From Spirochaetales bacterium (lineage in GTDB: Bacteria > Spirochaetota > Spirochaetia > JABEVK01): a stretch of 64,000 nucleotides of DNA. The translations under genes and the position numbers were made by a program. Positions 1 through 7,218 of the stretch are shown piece by piece. The DNA is taken from contig CANJXC010000013.1 in NCBI GenBank assembly GCA_947478845.1, positions 36,747 to 100,746 on the forward strand. The letters run 5' to 3'. The notes beneath the pieces were generated by a model. That model saw only the letters and a list, made by a program, of their open reading frames with translations. It did not search any database and was not told the DNA's origin. The stretch's first letter is position 1; each line of letters starts with the position of its first letter.

Positions 1-2
1 AC

Positions 3-350
3 CCAGATGCGAAGGATTTGCTGAACCCTACTGCGCCCAACTCAAAAGCTCCCGTAAGCACAACCAAGCCCGGTTCGGCACCTGCTGTGACTTCGACAAC
101 CTCTTCAACCGCCGATAACAGCCCGGTGTCGTCGCTTCACGGCTGGTTTCTGGTTTGGAATCTTCAGGGAGATCAGGCGGCAGCCCAAGCCTGGGTAACT
201 GAGCTGAGTCAACTCATTCGGCCCCTGATTCCTTCCATTACAGTGCTCAACGACGGCCTTTGGAAAGTGGAGGCTGGGCCCCTAGACGCCTCCACTCTGG
301 CTTTGGCTTGGGTTCTTCCGGGCTCGCGACCAGTACTGGTCAAGAAATGA
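3..350 (+). CDS. C-terminal part of a SPOR-like domain protein (partial)
   Basis: The reading frame is open from the window edge, so this is the tail of a longer gene. A Ser/Thr/Pro/Ala-rich linker (about 45 residues) is followed by a roughly 70-residue globular end. Its pattern (a WFLVWNL strand, an Ala-rich helix, then a strand reading LWKVEAGPLDAST) resembles the beta-alpha-beta layout of SPOR domains, which bind denuded peptidoglycan at septa. A TTG at 18 could serve as a start but has no ribosome binding site, so I treat the gene as truncated. Its last 11 bases overlap the convergent UPF0178 gene. Family assignment is by pattern only. Confidence 0.5.
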   Translation, partial: PDAKDLLNPTAPNSKAPVSTTKPGSAPAVTSTTSSTADNSPVSSLHGWFLVWNLQGDQAAAQAWVTELSQLIRPLIPSITVLNDGLWKVEAGPLDASTLALAWVLPGSRPVLVKK

Positions 351-813
351 AGGATTTCCGAGAAGACCTTACCAAGGACATGAAGGTGGCATCAAAGGTG
401 CGCACGAACTTGTCCCATTCTTTTTTGCCATAGGCTGCGGTAGATTCAGGCTTGAGCCCGAAGGCATTTAATTCGGCCATGAAGTCCCTCACCGATAGTC
501 TTTCCCGAACGTTTTCGGGGGTGTAAAGAGCCCCACGATCGTTGAGAACCGCTACAGAAGTTTCAACCAAACGAGCCGCCAGGGGAATATCTCGGGTTAG
601 AACCAAGTCGCCGGGTTGCGCCAGTTTCACCAGGGCATCATCGGCAGCGCCTTCGGTGTTTTCGACAACTTGCATCTTCACCGTCAGCCCCGAAGAAAAA
701 GGGATGGGCCGGTTTGCAAGGCATACCACCTCCACCTTCTCCCTCGCTCCGGCTCTTGCCACTAAGTCACGAACTAGCCTGGGACAACTGTCCCCATCAA
801 TGAGAACCCTCAT
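340..813 (-). CDS. UPF0178 (YaiI/YqxD) family protein
   Basis: At 157 residues it is the usual length for UPF0178/DUF188, a PIN-like fold of unknown function. The start MRVLIDGDSCPR matches the family's acidic N-terminal signature (usually DADACPV; here GDSCP). The conserved TRDIPLA stretch is present near residues 74-80, and LNDRG follows near 90. It lies alone on the minus strand between a convergent partial gene (11-bp overlap at 340-350) and the divergent phosphofructokinase. No good ribosome binding site precedes the ATG at 813. A GATACG hexamer 8 bases upstream could be a -10 element of a leaderless transcript, but the matching -35 is poor. The family is clear; the role is unknown. Confidence 0.85.
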   Translation of the reverse strand: MRVLIDGDSCPRLVRDLVARAGAREKVEVVCLANRPIPFSSGLTVKMQVVENTEGAADDALVKLAQPGDLVLTRDIPLAARLVETSVAVLNDRGALYTPENVRERLSVRDFMAELNAFGLKPESTAAYGKKEWDKFVRTFDATFMSLVRSSRKSFIS

Positions 814-835
814 GTCACCAACGTATCACGCATCC

Positions 836-865
836 TTGACCCGGCGAAGAGGAATTGACTACTCT
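836..865 (+). promoter_or_regulatory. Predicted sigma-70-like promoter of the PPi-PFK gene
   Basis: TTGACC (836-841), an 18-bp spacer and TACTCT (860-865) lie 35 bases upstream of the ATG at 901, which has a GAGGAG ribosome binding site. Called by eye. Confidence 0.4.
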
Positions 866-900
866 GAAGCCACTGACACGTCCCTACCGAGGAGATTCCG

Positions 901-2565
901 ATGTCCCAATCTGCCCTGCAAAAAGCGCGCTACACCTACCGACCTAAGCTACCCCCGGCTCTTCGTGGCGAAGTCAGCGCTATGGCTGTTGCCTTGGGTG
1001 CCGCTACCACCTCGATCGCCAACCAGAAAGAGCTCCAATCTTTGTTTCCCAACACGTACGGTGCCCCGGTTGCAAGCGTCGGCCAGGGCAAAAACCTAGG
1101 CGCTACAAAAAAACTGACCCTCGTCGTTGTTCTTTCGGGAGGACAAGCGCCTGGTGGCCATAACGTCATCGCTGGTGTTTTCGATGGACTGAAGAAGGGC
1201 AACCCGGCCAGCAGGCTGCTTGGCGCGCAAGGGGGACCTAAGGGGCTGATCGACGGGAAGTTCACAGAAATCACCGACGAGTTCATGAACGGCTTCCGCA
1301 ATACTGGAGGCTTCGACATGATTGGTTCCGGCCGCGATAAGATTGAAAAACCTGAAGATCTGGAGAAGGTCGTGGCGGTGTTGAACGCAAACTCAATCGA
1401 CGGAATCGTGGTGATCGGAGGGGACGACAGCAACACCAATGCTGCGGTTCTGGCAGAATATTTTCGCGCCCACAAGGTGGCCGCCAGCGTTATAGGCTGC
1501 CCGAAAACCATAGACGGTGACCTCAAGAACGAGCACATCGAGACTAGTTTTGGCTTTGATACCGCCTGCAAGACCTACAGCGAGCTTATTGGAAATATCT
1601 GCCGTGACGCCAACTCGGCCAAAAAATATTGGCACCTGATCAAGTTGATGGGGCGCAGTGCCAGTCACATTACCCTGGAGTGCGCTTTGCAGACTCAGCC
1701 TAACCTGACTCTTATCGGGGAAGAGGTTGCCGCCAACAAATCCACCCTCGACCAAGTCATCAAACAGGTGGCCGGTGTTGTGGCTAAGAGGGCCGAACAG
1801 GGCCATAATTTTGGAGTCGTGCTCATCCCCGAAGGTCTTATCGAGTTTATTCCCGAGGTCGGAGCGCTGATCGCCGAACTGAGCGATGCCTTGGCGCATG
1901 ACCAGGAGGGTTCCAACGAGTTTGGCAAGCTCTCTAGTCTGGAAGCGCAGCTCACCTGGCTGGGTAAGCACTTGAAGCCCGCCAACAGTTCCGTACTGCA
2001 GTCGCTTCCTGCTGATATTCAGCGTCAGCTGTTTCTCGATCGCGATAGCCATGGCAACGTTCAGGTGTCTCTCATAGAAACAGAGAAGCTTGTCATCGAA
2101 ATGGTGAAGCGGACCCTCAAGCTCTGGGCTTCCGAGGGCAAGTACCTCGGAAAGTTCTCCGCTATCAGCCACTTTTTCGGCTATGAGGGCCGTTGCGCCT
2201 TTCCCTCCAACTTCGATGCTGACTACTGTTATAGCTTAGGATTCAACGCCTTCGTCCTGTTCAGCGCTGGACTTACCGGTTACCTTTCGAGCGTTAAGAG
2301 CACCCAAAAACCTGTTGACCAATGGACCTGCGGCGGAGTACCCATCACGATGATGATGAACCTCGAGCAACGCCATGGCAAACCAAAACCGGTTATCCGC
2401 AAAGCTCTGGTTGAGCTCGACGGGAAACCTTTTCAATTTCTAAAGAAACACCGGGAAGATTGGGCAACAGAGTCTACCTATTTGTTTCCGGGTGCCATCC
2501 AGTACTACGGCCCGCCTGAAGTGTGCGATCAACCCACCAAGACGTTATTGCTCGAACGGAACTGA
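901..2565 (+). CDS. Pyrophosphate-dependent 6-phosphofructokinase, long (beta-type) form
   Basis: Phosphorylates fructose 6-phosphate with pyrophosphate, reversibly, at the committed step of glycolysis (EC 2.7.1.90). At 554 residues it matches the long bacterial/plant beta-type enzymes, including the longer of the two spirochaete paralogues. Signatures: GGQAPGGHN (80-88), GGDDSNTN (173-180), PKTIDGDL (201-208) and MGRSASH (250-256). In this family the second Asp of GGDD together with Lys of PKTID marks use of pyrophosphate over ATP. The ATG at 901 has a GAGGAG ribosome binding site. A Sua5/YciO-type gene follows 17 bp after the stop and is probably co-transcribed. A second phosphofructokinase with an ATP-type signature lies at 8792-10126. 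Confidence 0.95.
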   Translation: MSQSALQKARYTYRPKLPPALRGEVSAMAVALGAATTSIANQKELQSLFPNTYGAPVASVGQGKNLGATKKLTLVVVLSGGQAPGGHNVIAGVFDGLKKGNPASRLLGAQGGPKGLIDGKFTEITDEFMNGFRNTGGFDMIGSGRDKIEKPEDLEKVVAVLNANSIDGIVVIGGDDSNTNAAVLAEYFRAHKVAASVIGCPKTIDGDLKNEHIETSFGFDTACKTYSELIGNICRDANSAKKYWHLIKLMGRSASHITLECALQTQPNLTLIGEEVAANKSTLDQVIKQVAGVVAKRAEQGHNFGVVLIPEGLIEFIPEVGALIAELSDALAHDQEGSNEFGKLSSLEAQLTWLGKHLKPANSSVLQSLPADIQRQLFLDRDSHGNVQVSLIETEKLVIEMVKRTLKLWASEGKYLGKFSAISHFFGYEGRCAFPSNFDADYCYSLGFNAFVLFSAGLTGYLSSVKSTQKPVDQWTCGGVPITMMMNLEQRHGKPKPVIRKALVELDGKPFQFLKKHREDWATESTYLFPGAIQYYGPPEVCDQPTKTLLLERN

Positions 2566-2582
2566 GTGCAAAGGACACGGCG

Positions 2583-3230
2583 TTGTTGGAATACATCCGG
2601 GAGCACAATATCGACGACCGCGTCTTGAAGCGGGCAGTATTGACTCTGCGCGCGGGTGGACTGGTAGCCTTTCCTACCGATACGAGCTGGAGTGTGGCCT
2701 GTGATATCGCCTCAAAGCCTGGTCTAGAGAAATTGCGTAAGCTTAAGAATACTCAGGATTTTACCCCCACGATGATGACAACCGGCTTTGCTCAATGGAA
2801 TGAGTTTGTCGATCTAGACAACCGGGCCTACCGCTTCGTGAAGGACTATGCGCCCGGGCCCTTTGTCTTCGTGTTCCCCGCAAGGCCGAGCATGAAGCGC
2901 CAGTTGGGGCCAAAAAGGTTGGAAGTGGGGCTTCGCATTCCCATAAATGCAATTCCTTTAGCCCTTATCGATACGCTCGGAAATCCAGTGCTCAGTATCA
3001 CCTGCACCCGAAAGTTCTCGCAACCTGGCTGGTGGAGCGAGAGCTTCGCCCAGGAATACCTGTTCGAGTCAGGCAACGAGCTCGATGATATTGAGGCCAT
3101 CGATCTCATTTTGGACTCGGGCGAAGTTCTCCCAAAAGTGCTTGCCACCGTGATCGATATGACAGGTGACAAGCCGCGTTTGTTGCGCCGCGGTATCGGT
3201 CAAATTGACCTTAATGAAACCAATGCTTGA
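2583..3230 (+). CDS. Sua5/YciO/YrdC family protein (YciO type)
   Basis: Proteins of this fold bind double-stranded RNA and nucleotides. TsaC/Sua5 members make threonylcarbamoyl-AMP for the t6A37 tRNA modification, while the YciO branch has a less certain role. The chosen TTG start (2583) has an AAAGGA ribosome binding site (2570-2575) and gives 215 residues beginning LEYIREHNIDDR, which matches YciO N-termini. An upstream GTG at 2523 would overlap the previous gene and has no good site. The PTDTSW motif occurs near residue 31, where YrdC proteins have PT(D/E)T.YGL. The charged KLRKLKNTQDFTP segment follows where KxR(P/K) residues contact nucleotide. Whether it is the t6A enzyme cannot be told here. 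Confidence 0.85.
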   Translation: MLEYIREHNIDDRVLKRAVLTLRAGGLVAFPTDTSWSVACDIASKPGLEKLRKLKNTQDFTPTMMTTGFAQWNEFVDLDNRAYRFVKDYAPGPFVFVFPARPSMKRQLGPKRLEVGLRIPINAIPLALIDTLGNPVLSITCTRKFSQPGWWSESFAQEYLFESGNELDDIEAIDLILDSGEVLPKVLATVIDMTGDKPRLLRRGIGQIDLNETNA

Positions 3231-3240
3231 CTTTTCGTAG

Positions 3241-3273
3241 ATTCTCGTCGATATCTAAGAATGGAACGAGAAT
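3241..3273. repeat. 8-bp inverted repeat after the Sua5/YciO gene
   Basis: ATTCTCGT (3241-3248) and ACGAGAAT (3266-3273) are exact complements separated by 17 bases, starting 10 bases after the stop codon. No T-tract follows, so it is not a typical terminator; it could be a weak stem or a protein site. Confidence 0.4.
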
Positions 3274-3367
3274 AAAGATTTTTAGGACGGGCGAAAAGCG
3301 AGAATGACCTGAAATGATCTTTTGTAGAACAATTCGCACCTGAAGTCTTATTCTTTTTCCGGTAACC

Positions 3368-3411
3368 AACCGCCACGGCCCTTTGGAAGGGTTCTGAGGC
3401 GGTTTTTTTTT
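3368..3411 (+). terminator. Intrinsic terminator downstream of the PFK/YciO unit
   Basis: AACCGCC (3368-3374) pairs with GGCGGTT (3398-3404). Inside, CCCTT pairs with AAGGG around a TGG loop. A run of T residues follows (3403-3411). It lies about 140 bases after the stop at 3230, leaving a long 3' untranslated segment. Confidence 0.85.
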
Positions 3412-3800
3412 GACCTAGGCACCTATTGCGCTTGATTACTTGGTGTCGTAGGACCAACAAAGGCCCCATACACACCCCCTAATCGCACATCCACAACATA
3501 GCAGTCGCGGGATTTTCCGGCCATGCAAAGGGTCTGTTTACCGGTAACTTTCAGTTCAAATGAGAAGTCACCGCTAGCGGGGATTGTCCCATGAAGCACT
3601 TGCACCACCTGCAACTGGTGCCTAAGCACAGCGTCTTTGGTTCGATGGTGAACCATTAAGCTTTAGACCGACAGACAGACCGTTTTCTGCCGATCTATAT
3701 TTTTCACCCAAACCAGACTACTATGATTTATGGATGATGTGATCTGCCATAAAGGACCGCGGCTGCAAAGTTTTGGACTCATCGTGGCAACCGGGAACGA
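3412..3800. other. Gene-poor gap with no confident gene
   Basis: About 390 bases between the terminator and the phosphoesterase gene. It holds one weak minus-strand reading frame (3423-3656, listed separately) and an AT-rich patch around 3690-3740. No tRNA or clear RNA gene was seen. A possible weak promoter for the downstream gene is TTGGAC (3773-3778), 17 bp, AACGAT (3796-3801). Confidence 0.5.
3423..3656 (-). CDS. Possible small hypothetical protein (77 aa)
   Basis: The frame from ATG at 3656 encodes 77 residues. Its middle (GTIPASGDFSFELKVTG, then CYVVDVRLGGVYG) looks like real beta-strand protein sequence. There is no ribosome binding site at the ATG, no recognised domain and no partner gene. 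It could be a short real gene, the remnant of a longer one, or chance. I cannot assign a function. Confidence 0.25.
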   Translation of the reverse strand: MVHHRTKDAVLRHQLQVVQVLHGTIPASGDFSFELKVTGKQTLCMAGKSRDCYVVDVRLGGVYGAFVGPTTPSNQAQ

Positions 3801-4826
3801 TTGCTGCTTAAGGAAGTATTAGCCCTGCGCGTCACCGTAAGCACCTTCAATGTCCAGAACTTGATTCTACCGGGGATCACCTATTACGGCACCTCCCGGG
3901 CCAGCCCCGACGACTACCAGCGCAAATGCCAGTGGATTGCCGGGCAGCTGAAAAGGATGGATGCCGACGTTATAGGGTTTCAAGAGGTCTTTCACCGGGC
4001 TGCGCTTGAAAACTGCCTGATTCTCTCGGGGCATTATGCCCACGCCGAGGTAATCACAGAGCCGGAAACCCATCTTGCCCCCCGTGTGGCTCTGGTGAGC
4101 CGCCTGCCTGTGCGCCGCCACCAGTGGATCAGCGAGTTTCCACCTGAGGCCCATTTGGAGGCCCTCGGTGTTACACTTCCGTTCACACGTTTTCACCGTC
4201 CCATTTTGAAAGCATGGCTGGCCCTACCCAACGGCCAAGATGCCGTTGTGTTTGTGGTGCACCTTAAATCGAAGCGGCCCCTCATTGGCGAGGGTCATCA
4301 ACGGCATGACCCCGTCGAGGAGGCACGTGGCATGGCCCGCTCGCTGATTCTTCGGGCGTGCGAGGCGGCCGCCCTGCGGTTGCTGGTTTTGGAAGAAATC
4401 CGAGGTACTAACACACCACTGATCCTGATAGGCGACCTCAATGATGCTACGCATGCCGTGACTAACGACATATTGCAAGGCAGGCTTCCCCAACGCAACT
4501 TTCCGGCCGAGGTTAAGAAGACCCTTTGGGATATTCTGCTCTACAGCTGCTCCGATCTGCAGGCTCGCAAGAGCTACAAGGACGTGTACTACACCCATTT
4601 GCACAACAGCCATTATGAGAGCCTCGACCATATTTTTGTGAGTCAGGAGTTTGTCAACGAAAACCCCGCGCACATCGGATTTGTGGAGTATATGCGACTG
4701 TACAACGACCACCTGCTCGACCCTGCCCTCACCGATGAACTTCCGCCGACAGAAATCAGCGACCACGGGCAACCGTTGGTTAGTATCAGATTGCGAGACC
4801 CGAAGGGACGGGGTTCCGCGAGTTAA
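3801..4826 (+). CDS. Endonuclease/exonuclease/phosphatase (EEP) superfamily hydrolase
   Basis: EEP proteins cleave phosphodiester or phosphate bonds with a metal-assisted His/Asp/Glu centre. The protein opens with VSTFNVQNL, the usual N-terminal strand with its Asn. IGFQEVF carries the metal-binding Glu, VFVVHLKSK is the second strand, LIGDLNDA is the GDxN motif, and SDHGQPLV is the C-terminal catalytic SDH. Substrate is unknown; DNA, RNA, lipid and protein phosphatase members share these motifs. The start is uncertain: TTG at 3801 has no ribosome binding site, whereas AAGGAAG (3810-3816) sits 8 bases before an in-frame CTG at 3825 that would give MRVTVSTFNVQNL, a natural N-terminus. It overlaps the convergent plsC-like gene by 4 bp. 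Confidence 0.85.
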   Translation: MLLKEVLALRVTVSTFNVQNLILPGITYYGTSRASPDDYQRKCQWIAGQLKRMDADVIGFQEVFHRAALENCLILSGHYAHAEVITEPETHLAPRVALVSRLPVRRHQWISEFPPEAHLEALGVTLPFTRFHRPILKAWLALPNGQDAVVFVVHLKSKRPLIGEGHQRHDPVEEARGMARSLILRACEAAALRLLVLEEIRGTNTPLILIGDLNDATHAVTNDILQGRLPQRNFPAEVKKTLWDILLYSCSDLQARKSYKDVYYTHLHNSHYESLDHIFVSQEFVNENPAHIGFVEYMRLYNDHLLDPALTDELPPTEISDHGQPLVSIRLRDPKGRGSAS

Positions 4827-5512
4827 GGTCGTGACTGTTGGTCGAACTCGAGGTAATGAGTTGTCGTTTTTGACAGGTCCCAGTAATAACCGCGGAGAGA
4901 TTCAGGCAACAAGGCAGCGAGCTGGTACATCATCTCGTCGGCCATTGCCTGGCGGGTTTCACCTGTCCATTTGCCGTCTTCGGGCTTCTTCACGATAAAG
5001 GAGCGTCCAACCCGCAGCCCTACAACCGGCCGACGGAGATGGGCTAGCGACTTCCCGATTCCTAGGCACCCCCAATTGACAAGGGGGTAGATAGGCACAT
5101 TGCGTTCACTGGCAAAGTAGGTCGCCCCAGGAAGGGCCCGGAGAAGCGTGCCGTTCTTGCTACGTTTACCTTCAGGGGCAATACACAGGAACTTGCCCTC
5201 GTCGAGAGTTTTCCAGCTCCTTTCCATGGCCTTGCGGTCTAGGCGTCCGCGGTGAAGGGGAATCGCTTTCCAAGCCTCCATCAGCATCCGGGTGGCGAAA
5301 AAATCCCAAAGTTCCACCTTGGCCATAGCAATGGTGGGTCTAGGGCGCATGAGCACGTACAGCAGAGGACCTTCAAGATTGGAAGTGTGATTGGTGATGA
5401 TGACACCGGGACCTGACTGTGGCAAGCTCTCAAGCCCCTTCACATCGAGCCGACAGAGAAGACGGAACAACCAGTAGATGACAGAGTTGGCAAAGCGTTC
5501 ACGAATTTCCAT
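4823..5512 (-). CDS. plsC: 1-acyl-sn-glycerol-3-phosphate acyltransferase (PlsC family)
   Basis: PlsC enzymes transfer a second acyl chain to lysophosphatidate at the inner membrane. The ATG at 5512 overlaps the stop of the upstream gene as TGATG, so I start here rather than upstream; this gives 229 residues. An N-terminal hydrophobic segment (SVIYWLFRLLC) precedes the acyltransferase blocks: NHTSNLE (41-47), IPLHRGRLD (84-92) and APEGKRS (112-118, the EGTRS-type block). The first block normally reads NHxxxxD; here the acidic residue is Glu (HX4E), a conservative but uncommon change. It is third in a ctaA-like / FNR-like / plsC-like run. Substrate specificity within the superfamily is not certain. 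Confidence 0.85.
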   Translation of the reverse strand: MEIRERFANSVIYWLFRLLCRLDVKGLESLPQSGPGVIITNHTSNLEGPLLYVLMRPRPTIAMAKVELWDFFATRMLMEAWKAIPLHRGRLDRKAMERSWKTLDEGKFLCIAPEGKRSKNGTLLRALPGATYFASERNVPIYPLVNWGCLGIGKSLAHLRRPVVGLRVGRSFIVKKPEDGKWTGETRQAMADEMMYQLAALLPESLRGYYWDLSKTTTHYLEFDQQSRP

Positions 5513-6204
5513 CAAAAATATGTCTCTGTATGAATATGAGCTTCCTGCAAGCCCTTGTCTACTAAGATTTCGAAGGCTTCCATGATCATCCGCCCGTTGC
5601 CGCACAAGTAGGCCCGGTCAATGGTTCCAGGTTCGAGATTTGCCAGCAATGGTGTCAAGCGTCCCTTTTGTTGTCCTTGTGTTGGTTGCCAATCAGACGG
5701 AGGTGCCGAGACGCACAGAAGACGGTTGGAGGCCGGGCAAACCTCTGTGGCAAAGTCATCGGCAATCGAACGGACTCCGTGCAAAAGAGTGTAATCCAGA
5801 AGGGGACTGCTTCGCACGAACGACCGGAACGGCGCGATCCCTGTACCAGTCGCCACCAACACCAGCTTCTCGAACGGGTGGGATTTGGCAAGCGTGAAAC
5901 GGCCCTTCGGTGCCTCCACCTCAACCCGGTCTCCAGGTTCCAAACGAGACAGGCGCGGAGTTAGCTGTCCTCCTTCCACCACCCTGATAAGGATCTCTAA
6001 CCAGGGATCATTCTCGCCCGAATAGAGGGAGTAGGCCCTGCCCTCGCTCCCGGGAAGGCTGATCTGCACGTGACGTCCTGCAATAACCGCGTCGTTACGA
6101 CGCTCCAGACGAAGAACGAAGGAATCTGCCGATAGCCAGCGTTTGGCCAAAACCTGTCGCGGTAAAACGAGGTCAAACACCCGGTCTTCTGCTGGCGCGG
6201 ACAA
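5512..6204 (-). CDS. Ferredoxin-NADP reductase-like flavoprotein
   Basis: A 230-residue member of the ferredoxin-NADP reductase superfamily, moving electrons between NAD(P)H and a ferredoxin, flavodoxin or other partner. Visible features: GRAYSLYSG (the RxYS flavin-binding motif) near residue 55, a PKGRFTL loop, VATGTGIAPFRSF (NAD(P)-binding glycine motif) near 118, LCGNGRMI near 200, and an aromatic C-terminus (TETYF) like the Tyr that stacks on flavin in plant-type enzymes. The TTG start at 6204 overlaps the upstream gene by 32 bases; a GTG at 6180 would overlap by 8 and is an alternative. Its position after a haem A synthase homologue suggests a redox role, but the partner is unknown. Confidence 0.88.
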   Translation of the reverse strand: MSAPAEDRVFDLVLPRQVLAKRWLSADSFVLRLERRNDAVIAGRHVQISLPGSEGRAYSLYSGENDPWLEILIRVVEGGQLTPRLSRLEPGDRVEVEAPKGRFTLAKSHPFEKLVLVATGTGIAPFRSFVRSSPLLDYTLLHGVRSIADDFATEVCPASNRLLCVSAPPSDWQPTQGQQKGRLTPLLANLEPGTIDRAYLCGNGRMIMEAFEILVDKGLQEAHIHTETYF

Positions 6205-7123
6205 GCCACGCTTTCAACCAGCAGCAGAAAGCTAAGGTAGCTGCTAGCAGGTGCAACGGTTTCACAACGTCGGCCGGAGGAAAAAAAACCATCACGAGAC
6301 CCAAAACAGCCTGAGTAGCCACGCAAAGCCCGAGAAGAAGGCTCCAAGACCAAAGTCGTGGGGCTTGTGTGCGGCGTTTCCAGGCCGAGTAACCCTGCAG
6401 GCCACAAGCGGCAGCTAGAACTCCCGCGCTAACCCGGTGCAACGAGTCGACATGCCAGGGACTTGGTACAATTCCAGGGGCCGGAAGCTCATGAACCCAG
6501 CTCAGGTCATTTGCCTCGCGCACGAGGGCCCCCAAGTACAACTGCACTGGCATCGCCACGCTGGTGAAAACCAAAACTGCCAGAAACTTGGCGTCAACGG
6601 ACTCGCGTTCATGCCCCTTGCGACGCAAAAGAAGCTCGCGTTCGTATAAAAGCAGCGCAAGGATGACCAAGGCCAAGGCTAAGTGGGCCGTGACGGCTGA
6701 AGGAGCTAAATAGGTCTCTACAACCCGGGCGCCGAGCCAGGCAACTAACGCCGTGAAAACAACGGCAAGTCCAGAAAGCACAGGAAAAACTAGTCCTTGG
6801 CGGACCCAAACGGACAATGCCAAACTAACAACAATCGCCAATCCCGCGAGCGCGCCGAGAAGTCGGTTGATGTACTCAATCCAAGTCTGTACCGCATCAA
6901 AATGGGCTAGTTGCCCCTGTACGGCAAAGCGGGTCTGGTAATCAGCCGGCAACTGCTCTACAGAGACCGGGGGAATCCAACAGTCGTAACACAGCGGCCA
7001 GTCCGGGCAACCCATTCCTGAGCCAGTTACTCGTACCGTTGCGCCAGCCACGATGACCAGCAACACGAGAATCAACGAAACAGTAAGGGAAGCCTGGAAA
7101 CGACGAAGACGGGCGGACACCAT
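6173..7123 (-). CDS. ctaA: COX15/CtaA family haem A synthase-like membrane protein
   Basis: CtaA/Cox15 oxidises the haem O methyl group to make haem A for aa3-type cytochrome oxidases. The 316-residue protein has about eight membrane segments. The hallmark RVTGSGMGCPDWPLC (31-45) sits after the first, holding the conserved cysteine pair. The family's first His motif (E-x-x-H-R) reads EYINR (83-87), so Asn stands where a haem-ligand His is common; some family branches may carry this form, which I could not check. Later His residues (SAVTAHLAL, SPWHVDSLHR, KPLHLLA) are kept. No ctaB or oxidase genes are nearby. An FNR-like and a plsC-like gene follow with overlaps. Confidence 0.87.
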   Translation of the reverse strand: MVSARLRRFQASLTVSLILVLLVIVAGATVRVTGSGMGCPDWPLCYDCWIPPVSVEQLPADYQTRFAVQGQLAHFDAVQTWIEYINRLLGALAGLAIVVSLALSVWVRQGLVFPVLSGLAVVFTALVAWLGARVVETYLAPSAVTAHLALALVILALLLYERELLLRRKGHERESVDAKFLAVLVFTSVAMPVQLYLGALVREANDLSWVHELPAPGIVPSPWHVDSLHRVSAGVLAAACGLQGYSAWKRRTQAPRLWSWSLLLGLCVATQAVLGLVMVFFPPADVVKPLHLLAATLAFCCWLKAWLVRASRRPGV

Positions 7124-7169
7124 AGGGATGTGAATTTACTCTCACAAGCCTCGATTGATCAACCATTGA

Positions 7170-7199
7170 TTGACAAAACAGGGGGCCCGGGACTACTGT
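7170..7199 (+). promoter_or_regulatory. Predicted promoter of the citramalate synthase gene
   Basis: TTGACA (7170-7175), an 18-bp spacer and TACTGT (7194-7199) lie 19 bases before the ATG at 7219. A GATTGA-type repeat (7153-7158 and 7168-7173) flanks the -35 and could be an operator. By eye. Confidence 0.5.
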
Positions 7200-7218
7200 T
7201 TTTGCCCAAGGCGGCATC

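Noticed and set aside
7153..7175. FNR-like site (TTGATCAA region) between ctaA and cimA
   Set aside because: The halves do not match TTGAT-N4-ATCAA; only partial repeats are present.
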